This document shows, piece after piece, positions 1 through 8,754 of a stretch of 64,000 nucleotides of DNA. Source of the stretch: Pontibacterium sp049603715 (lineage in GTDB: Bacteria; Pseudomonadota; Gammaproteobacteria; Pseudomonadales; Balneatricaceae). Position numbers and translations under genes: made by a program. How positions within the stretch are numbered: the first letter of the stretch is position 1; each line of letters begins with the position of its first letter. A model generated the notes under the pieces. The model was not told where the DNA came from. It ran no database searches and worked only from the letters and a program-made list of their open reading frames with translations. The stretch lies in NCBI GenBank assembly GCA_049603715.1, contig JBMYSW010000016.1, positions 1 through 64,000 of the forward strand. Direction: 5' to 3'.

Positions 1-156
1 AAAGCTAAGCTCGGGGGTAAGCAAAGACGAGTACAGCTAGAGGTGCTAGTCATGAAAGGAAATGAGGTGGAGCTATAGGGTGAGCTAGGCGAGGTGGTGC
101 CACAATGACCCTCTAACCACACAAGTGGTGGTCAAAGGGCAATGCAGAAAAAGCGC

Positions 157-1371
157 TTATTGACGGTAGCTACTAAAGAAGCGGCCAATACGCTCAATGG
201 CGTCTTTCAGGTCATCTTCACGAGGTAAGAAGACGATGCGGAAGTGTTGCGTATCAGGGAGGTTAAAACCGCTACCTTGCACAACAAGGACCTTTTCTTG
301 CTGCAATAGGTCAAGGGCCATACGCTCGTCGTTTTCAATTGGAATCACATTCGGATCAATTTTAGGGAAGAGGTAAAGTGCGCCCTTTGGCTTGGTACAG
401 CTAATGCCCGGAATGTCGTTGAGCATTTGCCACGCCATGGTGCGCTGCTCGTACAAGCGGCCGCCTGGGCAGGTGTACTCGTTGATACTTTGATAGCCAC
501 CCAAGCTTGTTTGAATTGCGTGTTGTGCCGGCACGTTGGCGCACAGGCGCATGTTGGCCAGAATATCCAAGCCTTCAATGTAGTCGCGAGCACGGTGCTT
601 AGGCCCGCTCACAATCATCCAGCCTGAGCGAAAGCCAGCCGCGCGGTAGGTTTTAGACAAGCCGTTAAAGGTAATGCACATCACGTCATTGGCCAGCGAA
701 GCAATGGACACGTGCTTGGCTTCGTCGTACAAAATTTTGTCGTAGATCTCATCGGCAAACACGATCAGGTCTTTTTCACGGGCCAGCTCAAGAATCTGCT
801 CTAGCACCTCTTTTGGGTAAACCGCGCCTGTCGGGTTGTTTGGGTTAATAATGACAATACCACGGGTGCGGTCTGTGATTTTACTGCGCATATCTTCGAT
901 ATCTGGTGCCCAGTCAGATTGCTCATCACAAACGTAATGTACTGGCGTGCCGCCAGCCAAAGAAACAGCCGCTGTCCAAAGTGGGTAGTCAGGCGAAGGG
1001 ATGAGCATTTCGTCTGTGTCATTTAATAGCGCTTGCATCGACATAACAATCAGCTCTGAAACGCCGTTACCCACGTAGATATCATCAATGCCAACGTTTT
1101 GAATCTGCTTGCGTTGGCATTCTTGCATCACCGCTTTGCGTGCTGAAAACAGGCCTTTAGAGTCGCAGTAGCCTTGCGAGTCTGGCAAGTTGTAAATAAC
1201 GTCTTGTACTACCTCTTCAGGGGCGAAAAGGCCCCATGGGGCCGGGTTGCCAATGTTCAGTTTAAGAATACGGTGGCCTTCGTCTTCGAGGCGTTTGGAT
1301 TCTTGAAGTACAGGGCCACGAATGTCGTAGCAGACGTTGTTTAACTTGTTTGACTTGCGAATAACTGGCAT
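157..1371 (-). CDS. alaA: Alanine-synthesising glutamate-pyruvate aminotransferase (AlaA-like)
   Basis: PLP-dependent class I/II aminotransferase, expected to transfer the amino group of glutamate to pyruvate to make alanine in the cytoplasm. Visible fold-type I features are the 'NPNNPTGAVY' segment, 'FADEIYDKI' (Asp that contacts the PLP nitrogen), and 'NGLSKTYRAAGFRSGW' containing the Schiff-base lysine. The frame opens upstream at 1413, but I place the start at the internal ATG at 1371. It gives about 404 residues, matching E. coli AlaA (405), and has AGGA about 8 bases upstream. Single gene; nothing convincing as a terminator was seen beyond its stop. Sub-family assignment rests on overall similarity to AlaA/YfbQ. 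Confidence 0.9.
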   Translation of the reverse strand: MPVIRKSNKLNNVCYDIRGPVLQESKRLEDEGHRILKLNIGNPAPWGLFAPEEVVQDVIYNLPDSQGYCDSKGLFSARKAVMQECQRKQIQNVGIDDIYVGNGVSELIVMSMQALLNDTDEMLIPSPDYPLWTAAVSLAGGTPVHYVCDEQSDWAPDIEDMRSKITDRTRGIVIINPNNPTGAVYPKEVLEQILELAREKDLIVFADEIYDKILYDEAKHVSIASLANDVMCITFNGLSKTYRAAGFRSGWMIVSGPKHRARDYIEGLDILANMRLCANVPAQHAIQTSLGGYQSINEYTCPGGRLYEQRTMAWQMLNDIPGISCTKPKGALYLFPKIDPNVIPIENDERMALDLLQQEKVLVVQGSGFNLPDTQHFRIVFLPREDDLKDAIERIGRFFSSYRQ

Positions 1372-1622
1372 CTTGGGTGTCCTAAAACCTTTTAGTTGTA
1401 AACCGCGCGTCATTGGCTTGGCTCTAGCGCTTATTGCTTGATAGGCAGTGGAGGCGCAGTGGTCGGGAAAGGTATAGCCCGAATTTACGTGAAGTGCTTG
1501 ATAATACGCCGTTTATCGGGTCAATAAAATGAGGTTTTAGCGGTAATTTTAAGCTTTAACATAAGAATAACGGCGAAAAGAGCAGAATTTTGGGTATCTT
1601 GGGATTTTTAAGGGGAGAAACC

Positions 1623-2024
1623 GTGTCAGATCAGCATAAAAGCACCTATGACGAGGCGCACTGGCGTGAAAAGCTATCGCCAGAACAGTTTCACATCTGT
1701 CGTGAAAAAGGCACTGAGCGTGCGTTTACCGGTAAGTACTACGACTTTAAAGGCGTGGGTCAGTACCTTTGCGCGTGCTGCGCTGCACCTCTATTTGAAT
1801 CGAACACCAAGTACGACTCAGGCAGTGGTTGGCCAAGCTTTTACGCGCCGATCGAAAAGGCGCAGGTAAACGAAATTCTGGATCGCTCTCATGGCATGGC
1901 ACGTGTGGAAGTGACCTGTGCGAAATGTGATTCTCACCTCGGGCATGTTTTTACTGATGGCCCCGAGCCCACGGGCCTGCGTTACTGTATTAATTCAGCT
2001 TCGTTAGAGTTTGAGGCGTCCTAA
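1623..2024 (+). CDS. msrB: Peptide-methionine (R)-S-oxide reductase MsrB
   Basis: Reduces methionine-R-sulfoxide in proteins as oxidative damage repair. All hallmarks are visible: two zinc-binding CxxC pairs ('CACC' and 'CAKC'), the 'GSGWPSF' block, 'SHLGHVF', and the catalytic cysteine in 'RYCINSASLEF'. The frame extends upstream to a TTG at 1590. The GTG at 1623 is preferred because it has a strong AAGGGGAG ribosome site 7-8 bases upstream and gives 133 residues, close to the family's usual length. It is followed after 44 bases by the Tag-like gene and may be co-transcribed with it. Confidence 0.93.
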   Translation: MSDQHKSTYDEAHWREKLSPEQFHICREKGTERAFTGKYYDFKGVGQYLCACCAAPLFESNTKYDSGSGWPSFYAPIEKAQVNEILDRSHGMARVEVTCAKCDSHLGHVFTDGPEPTGLRYCINSASLEFEAS

Positions 2025-2068
2025 AACTCATCTTATATAGATAAAGTTGCTAATCAAAAAGGTCATTT

Positions 2069-2734
2069 ATGACGCAATTTAAAATCATCTACGATCGCGC
2101 ACAAAACCGTCACCCAGAAGTGATTATTGAGCAGATACTTGGTTTTCCGTTAAGTAACGAAGAGATTGCGGTGCTACCCGATGATCGTTTGTTTTCACTG
2201 TTAATGCTGCGTGTGTTTCGAGCCGGTTTAAAGCACAGCTTAGTGGACGCTAAATGGCCTGCGTTTGAGCAAGCGTTTTGGCAGTTCGACCCTCTCAAAG
2301 TGAGTTTGATGAGTGATGAGCAGCTCGAAAACCATATGCAAAACGAGGCGTTAATTCGCCATTGGGGCAAAATCAAAGCCACCCGCATTAATGCCCTCGC
2401 GATTGTTGAGTTTGCGCAAAAGCACGGCTCGTTTGCCAAGATGATCGCCGAATGGCCTAGCAACGATATTGTTAACCTTTGGCTGCTACTTAAAAAGCAA
2501 GGGCAGCAGCTCGGTGGCAACACCGCAGGTTACTTTTTGCGCATGTTGGGTAAAGACACCTTTATTTTAACCAATGATGTGGTGGCTGGTTTGATTTACG
2601 AAGGTGTGATTACTAAAACGCCGACGGCAAAACGAGACCTCATAGCCTGTCAGAATGCATTCAACGACTGGCAGCAACAGAGTGGCAGGCCCTATTGCCA
2701 GCTTAGCCAAGTGTTGGCGTTATCAATTAATTAA
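2069..2734 (+). CDS. DNA-3-methyladenine glycosylase I-like protein
   Basis: A 221-residue member of the helix-hairpin-helix DNA glycosylase superfamily, most like the Tag (3-methyladenine DNA glycosylase I) branch. The 'LIRHWGKIKATRINALAIVEF' stretch resembles Tag's 'NRLKIKAVRANA' region, and 'GGNTAGYFLRMLGKDTFILTNDVVAGLI' resembles the C-terminal core. The zinc-binding Cys/His residues of classical Tag are not apparent, so it may be a variant with different base specificity. Start ATG at 2069 has AAAGGT upstream. A strong hairpin terminator follows. Confidence 0.7.
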   Translation: MTQFKIIYDRAQNRHPEVIIEQILGFPLSNEEIAVLPDDRLFSLLMLRVFRAGLKHSLVDAKWPAFEQAFWQFDPLKVSLMSDEQLENHMQNEALIRHWGKIKATRINALAIVEFAQKHGSFAKMIAEWPSNDIVNLWLLLKKQGQQLGGNTAGYFLRMLGKDTFILTNDVVAGLIYEGVITKTPTAKRDLIACQNAFNDWQQQSGRPYCQLSQVLALSIN

Positions 2735-2788
2735 GCTTGTGTTTAATGGGCTTAGCTTGGCCTAACAAACTTAGCTGGGCGCATCCAT

Positions 2789-2824
2789 AAGCGGCGACTT
2801 TGTAATGAAGTCGCCGCTTTTTTG
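2789..2824 (+). terminator. Rho-independent terminator after the glycosylase gene
   Basis: Perfect 12-bp inverted repeat AAGCGGCGACTT (2789-2800) / AAGTCGCCGCTT (2808-2819), a 7-base loop, then a run of T. It lies between convergent genes and can act on both strands. Confidence 0.9.
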
Positions 2825-2850
2825 TTTAGGCTAGAATAAGAAAGGACAAG

Positions 2851-3453
2851 CTAGCGAACAAAGTCCAGCATTTTAGGGTCGTTAAAGGCCCGCGTAAGGG
2901 ATTGACTGAGAATTTTTGTCAGCGTTGCTTGGTTTTCTTCAGGAGAGGGGGAAGAGACAAAAAAGTCTGTTTGCTGTGTGTTATAGGTGCCTACAAAGAA
3001 GGTGTTGTTTTTGTCAACACGGACCCTTAGCTCTACCGAAGTATCGACTTTTTGCATCAGGTTTTCGTAGCTGGCTTGGTAGGTTAGAGAGTCCAGCAAA
3101 ATAGTGTACTTAACACCGCCTTTACCAAACAGGCTAATGCCCATATCGGTGAGTGCTTTATAAGCGGCTTGAGTTAGCGCCGGTTTCGCATCGTTTAAAA
3201 AGATGGGAGCCTTACCTTTAAGGCGATCAAGGCGCTCACCTAACAAAGTCGAGCTGCGGTTGTCTTGCGTTGCCACTTCAACCGTAATATGTGCCGGTAA
3301 TGTTTGTGATACCGAAATATACGGGCTAATGCTGACCTCTTGTGCAGGTAGCGTATTACCACAACCCGCTACGCCGATAACTGTGGCAGCCAGCGCGGTG
3401 GCCTTTACCCACATTAATGCTTTACGTCGTTCCATAGTGCTTTGTTTCTCCAT
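2851..3453 (-). CDS. yajG: YajG-family outer-membrane lipoprotein
   Basis: The 200-residue protein has a lipoprotein signal: basic n-region, hydrophobic stretch and lipobox 'VAGC' at about residues 28-31. The mature part matches the small YajG family, whose function is unknown although it is conserved in gammaproteobacteria. ATG at 3453 is taken as start. An in-frame ATG six codons later (3435) is a possible alternative and would leave a cleaner signal peptide. Monocistronic by spacing, converging on the glycosylase gene. Confidence 0.75.
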   Translation of the reverse strand: MEKQSTMERRKALMWVKATALAATVIGVAGCGNTLPAQEVSISPYISVSQTLPAHITVEVATQDNRSSTLLGERLDRLKGKAPIFLNDAKPALTQAAYKALTDMGISLFGKGGVKYTILLDSLTYQASYENLMQKVDTSVELRVRVDKNNTFFVGTYNTQQTDFFVSSPSPEENQATLTKILSQSLTRAFNDPKMLDFVR

Positions 3454-3581
3454 ATAAGTGCAGGGTGTTAGGTATTAATGGTTGGAGGATGCGTTTAACG
3501 GGTATACGTGAATGCGCAAAACCTTGCAAGAGTGAAGGCGCAACAATCTTTATGCGGTTACTTTATATGGTTGATAGGCGT

Positions 3582-4220
3582 TTAATCGGCGCTACGTAAC
3601 CTAAGGTCTTTTAAAAAGAGGCCAAGGTTATCGGCAAGCTTGGTAGAGGGCTTATAGCCCGGGCGCTCCAGCACCACCTCCCCAGTTTGATTATTAAGGC
3701 TAATCATGTGCTTTTCATCGTTCAGTGGGCAGGCAAAGAAAAACGTAGGGGCCAGCTTGCGCTTTTTTTGCTGTAGGTAATGGCCAATGTAATTCTGACG
3801 AAGGGCCTCAAGATCTTGCTCTGACCAAGGCAGTAATAAACAAAGGCCATTGTCGTTTAGGTGCTCAGCTAGGCTTTCGGGTAGCTGCGTCTCAACTTGG
3901 TGGCTCCAAAAGAGGCTATAAAACGCAACTAAATCTGGATGCACGGTAAACCCGAGTGCTTCTTCTAAGCGAGTAAACATCGCTTTGGCGTAGCTGCCTT
4001 GTTCGAGCTGATAAACGGGCTGCCATTGGCACTTTTGCTCTGAGTGGGAGATAACACAGGGCGATGGCCAATCAGAAGAGTAGTCCGCCGTCAGGCCTGC
4101 CTGTGTTTGCAGTGGTATTAGAAGGTCTTCCAAGGCCTCTGTAGTGAGTGGGTTTGCTGCGTCAGGTATAACGCCAGCTGTATTTGGCGTGTATTGGGGC
4201 TTTTTACCAAAAAACGGCAT
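3582..4220 (-). CDS. syd: SecY-interacting protein Syd
   Basis: A 212-residue cytoplasmic protein matching the Syd family, which binds cytosolic SecY and can monitor assembly of the SecYEG translocon. Supporting blocks include 'HPDLVAFYSLFWS', 'LLLPWSEQDLEALRQNYIGHYLQQKKRKL' (the conserved centre), and 'FFFACPLNDEKHMISLNNQTGEVVLERPG'. The N-terminal 30 residues are longer than in E. coli Syd (181 residues). ATG at 4220 is the only good start near the family N-terminus. Confidence 0.85.
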   Translation of the reverse strand: MPFFGKKPQYTPNTAGVIPDAANPLTTEALEDLLIPLQTQAGLTADYSSDWPSPCVISHSEQKCQWQPVYQLEQGSYAKAMFTRLEEALGFTVHPDLVAFYSLFWSHQVETQLPESLAEHLNDNGLCLLLPWSEQDLEALRQNYIGHYLQQKKRKLAPTFFFACPLNDEKHMISLNNQTGEVVLERPGYKPSTKLADNLGLFLKDLRLRSAD

Positions 4221-4573
4221 TGGCTTTATGTCTCTTACTAGGTGCTCTTTTTAAGGTTTATCTACTCGGTCTATTCCTCTCTATATAGACTGCTGCCTAT
4301 ACAGAGGGGAATAGAAGGTGATGTACCCAAGTGCCGTAGACGTTAGCAAGTTTCCATAAAGTTGCCTAGCAAGTGTGCTAGAAGCCTGATGAAAGGAGGC
4401 ATTGCCATAGGTGATTGTGCGCCTTTTGAGCAGATGCTTTGAAATTTTGTTTGCTTTTTATCCAATTGAAAATAATATAATTTTTTTAATTAAACGTTTG
4501 ACAACGAAATCAAAAACCGTAAAATTCGCACTCCGTTCAAGGCAGTAACTTGAATGGCTTGAAAAATAGTGCT
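4221..4573. other. Intergenic stretch between syd and the tRNA array
   Basis: No credible ORF. The half nearest the tRNAs is strongly A+T-rich (about 4440-4520), which fits a strong stable-RNA promoter with upstream-element character. The remainder shows nothing I recognise. Confidence 0.6.
4498..4525 (+). promoter_or_regulatory. Sigma-70 promoter for the tRNA array
   Basis: TTGACA at 4498-4503, 16-base spacer, TAAAAT at 4520-4525, preceded by an A/T-rich tract and followed by a GC-containing discriminator (CGCAC). This is the arrangement expected for a stringently controlled stable-RNA promoter. Confidence 0.75.
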
Positions 4574-4650
4574 GGAGCGGTAGTTCAGTTGGTTAGAATA
4601 CCTGCCTGTCACGCAGGGGGTCGCGGGTTCGAGTCCCGTCCGTTCCGCCA
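4574..4650 (+). tRNA. tRNA-Asp (GTC)
   Basis: 77-base tRNA with acceptor stem GGAGCGG/CCGTTCC, D-loop 'AGTTGGTTAGA', anticodon loop 'CTGTCAC' (GTC), T-loop 'GGTTCGAGTC', and encoded CCA. Confidence 0.97.
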
Positions 4651-4788
4651 ATTTTCAAGGTGCTTTAATTACCTACTTAAAACGAAAAACTTTCAATAAG
4701 TTGTTCATTTTAAAGAAAAATTAAAGTAGAATACTGCGCAGCTTCTTCAGTGTGCCGAAGCAAGCTTAAATGGCCAAATGCCTTTAGT

Positions 4789-4864
<76 letters not shown>

Positions 4865-4877
4865 CTAAAGGAAACAC

Positions 4878-4954
4878 GGAGCGGTAGTTCAGTTGGTTAG
4901 AATACCTGCCTGTCACGCAGGGGGTCGCGGGTTCNNNNNNNNNNNNNNNNNNNN
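4878..4954 (+). tRNA. tRNA-Asp (GTC), second copy, 3' part in gap
   Basis: Bases 4878-4934 repeat the first tRNA-Asp exactly, up to the T-loop. The remaining roughly 20 bases fall in the run of N, so the end coordinate is inferred from the first copy. Confidence 0.85.
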
Positions 4955-5009
4955 NNNNNNNNNNNNNNNNNNNNNNNNNNNNNNNNNNNNNNNNNNNNNN
5001 NNNNNNNNN

Positions 5010-5032
<23 letters not shown>
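4935..5032. other. Assembly gap (98 N) inside the tRNA array
   Basis: A run of N begins inside tRNA-Asp copy 2 and ends inside tRNA-Val copy 2. Such a break is typical where near-identical tandem tRNA units could not be resolved. The true number of Asp/Val units may exceed two. Confidence 0.98.
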
Positions 5033-5085
<53 letters not shown>

Positions 5086-5451
5086 CTTCAAGGTTTGTAT
5101 CTCTTTAATTAAGCTAACTTTTGGTTTTCACTCTAATATCAAAACGTTGTTTAGTTTTTTCTTGTCGATTTTTTAATTTTTTCTGTATAAAAGATTGCTG
5201 CTTTGTTCAGCTGGCATTTATTTGCGTGTTTTGTGAATTGTACTAAGCTTAAGCAATCATCTCTTTAGCCTCATTGTTTGAGGACGTTTTACGCTTTATT
5301 TGGGTAGGTATTAGTCAATCTTTAAAGTAGGGTTATTTCATATTTCTTCTGCTTGAAGTTGCTATATAGATGCTCAGGCGTCTTGGCGTGCCTAAAACGC
5401 GTATTAGAGATGGCTTAAACGTTAACAATAAAAATAAAAACAAGGTAAACG
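5086..5451. other. A+T-rich intergenic region upstream of the GGDEF gene
   Basis: No ORF with a credible start. The stretch is T-rich after the tRNA end (TTTTTTCTTG near 5155 could contribute to termination), but I see no clear hairpin. It presumably carries the cyclase promoter. Confidence 0.5.
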
Positions 5452-6369
5452 ATGGACGAGTTGGACCATAATCGACTGATCTCCTTGTGCCCAGACCCAA
5501 TTATTGGAGTGACAGCCTCAGGTGTTATTTGTGTGTTTAATGAGGCTGCAGAGGCGCTTTTGGGGTTTTCTGCTGAAGAAGTCGTTAATACGCAACACAT
5601 AGCCAGCCTTTATGCTGATTTAGAGCATGCGCGTGCGGTAAAGCGTTTGATTATGAGCGCCGAGCATAGCGGTGTTGGCAAGGCTGAAGGCGTCGAAACT
5701 CGGCTTAAAAAAGCGAATGGTGAACTTGTGCCTATTCGCTTGTCTGCATCTACGATCATCTGGGAAGATGGCGAAGAGGGGACAATTGGTTTTTTTCATG
5801 ACTTGTCAGAGCGCAAGCGGCTAGAAGCACAGCTTCAAACGCAAGCGATTACCGACGAGCTTACAGGGTTATTCAATCAGCGTCATTTTTACACCAGTTT
5901 GTGTACCCAGCTATCCATTGCTGCGGCTCAAAATGAGCCGGTGAGCTTAATGTGTATCGACTTAGATAACCTAAAGCTCATTAATGACCGCTTTGGGCAC
6001 TTAGCGGGCGATGAGGCTTTGTCGGCGGTAGGTTCTGCGTTGCGAAAATCTGTTCGCACTTCAGATTTGCTGTTTCGTTACGGTGGTGACGAATTTATGG
6101 CGATTTTGCCGGGCATGACTTTAGATGAAGCCGGAAAAGTGTGTGAGCGTGTGAGGGTTGCGTTTAATCGCTTGTGCTTTAAGCAAGGTCAAACAAACGA
6201 CTCACCAATTTCAGCCACTTCGTTAAGTATTGGGGTGACCTGCACACTTGGAGATGAATCATCTGAAGAGGTGGTGCGCCGGGCGGATATGGCGATGTAC
6301 CGATCCAAGCGCTATGGCGGGGATCGCTCCAGTGCAATTTGTGAAGCCTTGGAATATGTGTTTATCTAA
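5452..6369 (+). CDS. PAS-GGDEF diguanylate cyclase
   Basis: A 305-residue soluble protein. Residues 1 to about 120 form a PAS domain ('ICVFNEAAEALLGFSAEEV', 'IGFFHDLSERKRLE' PAC end). About 130-295 is a GGDEF domain opening with 'DELTGLFNQRHF'. The active-site motif GGDEF is intact ('RYGGDEF'), with an RxxD inhibitory site (RTSD) five residues before it, so the enzyme should make c-di-GMP from two GTP and be product-inhibited. There is no transmembrane segment, so the PAS domain must sense a cytoplasmic cue, unknown here. It is followed by a large hairpin. Confidence 0.92.
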   Translation: MDELDHNRLISLCPDPIIGVTASGVICVFNEAAEALLGFSAEEVVNTQHIASLYADLEHARAVKRLIMSAEHSGVGKAEGVETRLKKANGELVPIRLSASTIIWEDGEEGTIGFFHDLSERKRLEAQLQTQAITDELTGLFNQRHFYTSLCTQLSIAAAQNEPVSLMCIDLDNLKLINDRFGHLAGDEALSAVGSALRKSVRTSDLLFRYGGDEFMAILPGMTLDEAGKVCERVRVAFNRLCFKQGQTNDSPISATSLSIGVTCTLGDESSEEVVRRADMAMYRSKRYGGDRSSAICEALEYVFI

Positions 6370-6381
6370 GTTGTCGTTTTA

Positions 6382-6442
6382 AAACCTGCACTCAACAACC
6401 CGCTCTTTCATATGTGGCGGTATTGTTTGATGGTGCAGGTTT
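6382..6442. terminator. Large bidirectional hairpin between convergent genes
   Basis: Perfect 10-bp arms AAACCTGCAC (6382-6391) and GTGCAGGTTT (6433-6442). Inside them are imperfect nested arms (TCAACAA/TTGTTTGA, CCCGC/GTGGCGG). It lies just after the cyclase stop and just beyond the stop of the small minus-strand ORF. Confidence 0.65.
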
Positions 6443-6448
6443 GTCTTA

Positions 6449-6532
6449 TTACATCTCGGTGGCATCGTCAAAGCAGTCATCGTCGTCGTAATCTTCAAAG
6501 TTGTGTAGTAGTTCGTCTGTGTAATCTTCCAT
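6449..6532 (-). CDS. Very small acidic protein (27 residues)
   Basis: ORF starting with ATG at 6532 and ending with TAA at 6449, preceded by a good ribosome site (AGAGGA, about 7 bases before ATG). The product is almost entirely Asp/Glu/Tyr/Phe with one Cys and contains four consecutive Asp. Its stop abuts the large hairpin at 6382-6442, a sensible terminator. I do not recognise it. A real mini-protein is supported by the ribosome site, terminator and strong composition bias, but chance cannot be excluded at this length. Confidence 0.45.
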   Translation of the reverse strand: MEDYTDELLHNFEDYDDDDCFDDATEM

Positions 6533-6718
6533 TTTTATATCCTCTGTTGTAGTGGTAGCTAATTTATCGGAGCATTGTGAGATTGATGTGACGAAGATGT
6601 GTCAGTTTGATGACGGCATTTTCTTCCTTCATCTAGGGTATTATTGTTTTACCTGCCATTCATCGACGCAGTTCGTTTCGGGAGCTGTGTTTGTCTATCT
6701 AGCTTAAGTGCATGTTTA

Positions 6719-7663
6719 ATGTTTCATCAAAGTATTGAACTCAATCAATTCGTCTCTGATATAGCTGATCCTGCGTGGCAAGCTAAAGGCGTTAAGCTTA
6801 AAGTTCTTAGGCTTGATTTATTACATCCTAAAGTGTCGGGAAATAAATGGCTCAAGCTTAAGGGTACGCTAGAGCATGCGAAGTCTCATGATCTGAATCA
6901 AATCGTTAGTTTTGGTGGTCCTTATTCTAATCATTTGCATGCACTGGCCTGGGCTGGACAGGCGATGGGGATAAAAACTCATGGTATTGTGCGAGGACGC
7001 CCTGAGTTTATGGATAACCCCACCTTGTCGGATGTGGTGCAGTGGGGAATGAGTCTTAGTTTTGTGAGTTATGAAGCTTATCGCCAGCGTTTTGATCAGG
7101 CATATTTAAATTCCTTGCAAGATACGTGGGGCCAATCTGCTTTAGTTGTTCCGGAAGGAGGAGCTGGCCCTTATGCGTTGTCAGGGTTTATTGAGCTTTT
7201 TGCAGGGTGCCCTGTTTGTGATGAAACTCACTTGGCTGTGGCGGCTGGAACGGGGGGAACGCTCGCAGGTTTGTTGGCGGCGGTGGCGCCTGCAATACAG
7301 GTGTTAGCAGTGCCTGTGATTAAAGGTGCAACCTATCTACTTGATGATGTGCGTCAAATGCTCATTACCTCTGAAATTCATGATGTTTCCAAGAGTCTGG
7401 CGCTGCAGCGTATCGAACAATTAGGCGATGCTTTGCTTGATCATGAAGGGCATTATGGTGGTTACGGAAAGGCGACGTCCGACTTGATGGGGTTTATAGA
7501 TGAATTTGAGATGCTCCACGGCATTCCTCTAGAGCCTGTGTACACTGGTAAGTTATTTAAACGGTTATACGAGCGATTAGAAGGCGGGCATTTTAGTGCG
7601 GGGGATTGTGTGCTTGCTATTCATACCGGAGGCTTACAAGGCAATCGTGGGTTTGGTCGGTAG
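6719..7663 (+). CDS. PLP-dependent ACC deaminase / D-cysteine desulfhydrase family enzyme
   Basis: Tryptophan-synthase-beta fold PLP enzyme of the 1-aminocyclopropane-1-carboxylate deaminase/D-cysteine desulfhydrase group. The PLP lysine is in 'SGNKWLKLKG', the phosphate-binding glycines in 'AAGTGGTLAG', and the 'SFGGPYSNHLHALA' block is typical. The frame opens at a TTG (6644), but homologous sequence begins only around 'MFHQSIELNQF', so ATG at 6719 (314 residues) is preferred; the ribosome site is weak. The substrate cannot be decided from sequence. D-cysteine or a related D-amino acid is more likely than ACC in a marine bacterium. Confidence 0.8.
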   Translation: MFHQSIELNQFVSDIADPAWQAKGVKLKVLRLDLLHPKVSGNKWLKLKGTLEHAKSHDLNQIVSFGGPYSNHLHALAWAGQAMGIKTHGIVRGRPEFMDNPTLSDVVQWGMSLSFVSYEAYRQRFDQAYLNSLQDTWGQSALVVPEGGAGPYALSGFIELFAGCPVCDETHLAVAAGTGGTLAGLLAAVAPAIQVLAVPVIKGATYLLDDVRQMLITSEIHDVSKSLALQRIEQLGDALLDHEGHYGGYGKATSDLMGFIDEFEMLHGIPLEPVYTGKLFKRLYERLEGGHFSAGDCVLAIHTGGLQGNRGFGR

Positions 7664-7734
7664 GTAAAAGAGAGATTTGGGGTGTTGTAATAACAAGAGC
7701 GTCTGTGTTTTGTACGATTTGCTTTTGTTGTGCA

Positions 7735-7817
7735 GGGAGGGTGCTACCCTTGGCCTGTTTGTGCATGTGTTTTACTGCACCTTAGTAGCGTGGCGGAGGT
7801 AGGGTACCGCTTTTTTC
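7735..7817 (+). ncRNA. Candidate structured RNA with U-tract upstream of nadK
   Basis: In the 209-base gap before nadK there are nested inverted repeats GCTAC (7743-7747)/GTAGC (7785-7789) and GTGCA (7761-7765)/TGCAC (7776-7780). A second small stem GGTA/TACC (7798-7808) follows, then six T (7811-7816). This resembles an independent small RNA or a transcription-attenuating leader. No clear promoter was found. Confidence 0.3.
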
Positions 7818-7872
7818 GTGAAACGCTTATGATTTAATGTAACCCTCATGACGACATGAGTTAGGAGTTTTA

Positions 7873-8751
7873 ATGGATTATTTTAGAAATGTAGGTCTCA
7901 TTGGTCGCTTAGGTAGTAAGCAAGTCATTGATACGATGAAGCATTTGATTCGCTTTTTAGGCGAGCGAGGCATCACCACGATTCTTGATACCAAAATTGC
8001 AGACTTGATGCCGGGTCATGGCCAGCAAGTGTGTAAGCAAAAAATGATGGGCGAGATTTGTGACCTTGTTATCGTCGTGGGTGGTGATGGTAGTTTGTTA
8101 GGTGCTGCTCGTTCACTTGCTATGTCACACGTGCCGGTGTTGGGGGTTAACCGAGGTAATCTTGGGTTTTTAACAGATATAGCGCCTCACGAAATCGACC
8201 AAATGGTGGCCGAAGTTTTAGAAGGTAAGTACACCGTTGAAAGTCGCTTTTTAATTGATGTAACGGTTAAGCGCCAAGGTGTACCTGTGGGCGAAGCCAC
8301 GGCGCTAAATGATTGCGTGCTCCACCCGGGTAAAGCCACTCGTATGATTAAGTTTGAGTTATACATAGAAGGGCAATTTGTTTATACCCAAAAGTCCGAC
8401 GGTATTATTGTGTCTACACCGACGGGTTCCACAGCCTATGCTTTATCCGGCGGTGGTCCGATTATGCACCCTAAACTCGATGCTATGGTGCTGGTACCGA
8501 TGTTCCCTCACACTTTGTCTAGCCGTCCGATTGTGGTGGATGGAAATAGCGAAATCAAAATGGTGATTATCGACGATAACACCTACCCAACGATCTCATG
8601 TGACGGCCAACACCATATTAGTTGCTCACCCGGTGACACGGTGACCATTCACAAAAAGCCGCATAAACTTAAGTTGCTGCATCCGTTAAACTATGACTTT
8701 TATGCCACCTGTCGCGAAAAATTGGGTTGGGCTTCAAAACTCGGAGATTAG
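7873..8751 (+). CDS. nadK: NAD kinase
   Basis: ATP-NAD kinase, which makes NADP from NAD. The 292-residue length is typical. The diagnostic 'GGDGSLLGAAR' motif (about residues 74-84), 'GVNRGNLGFLTD' and 'KSDGIIVSTPTGSTAYALSGGGPI' substrate loops are intact. ATG at 7873 is preceded by TTAGGAG at ideal spacing. The next gene starts 3 bases after the stop, indicating co-transcription through the conserved nadK-phosphoesterase-rhomboid block. Confidence 0.97.
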   Translation: MDYFRNVGLIGRLGSKQVIDTMKHLIRFLGERGITTILDTKIADLMPGHGQQVCKQKMMGEICDLVIVVGGDGSLLGAARSLAMSHVPVLGVNRGNLGFLTDIAPHEIDQMVAEVLEGKYTVESRFLIDVTVKRQGVPVGEATALNDCVLHPGKATRMIKFELYIEGQFVYTQKSDGIIVSTPTGSTAYALSGGGPIMHPKLDAMVLVPMFPHTLSSRPIVVDGNSEIKMVIIDDNTYPTISCDGQHHISCSPGDTVTIHKKPHKLKLLHPLNYDFYATCREKLGWASKLGD

Positions 8752-8754
8752 CTG

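Noticed and set aside
110..145. Possible terminator after alaA (ACCAC/GTGGT)
   Set aside because: Only a 5-bp stem and no T-run on the minus strand.
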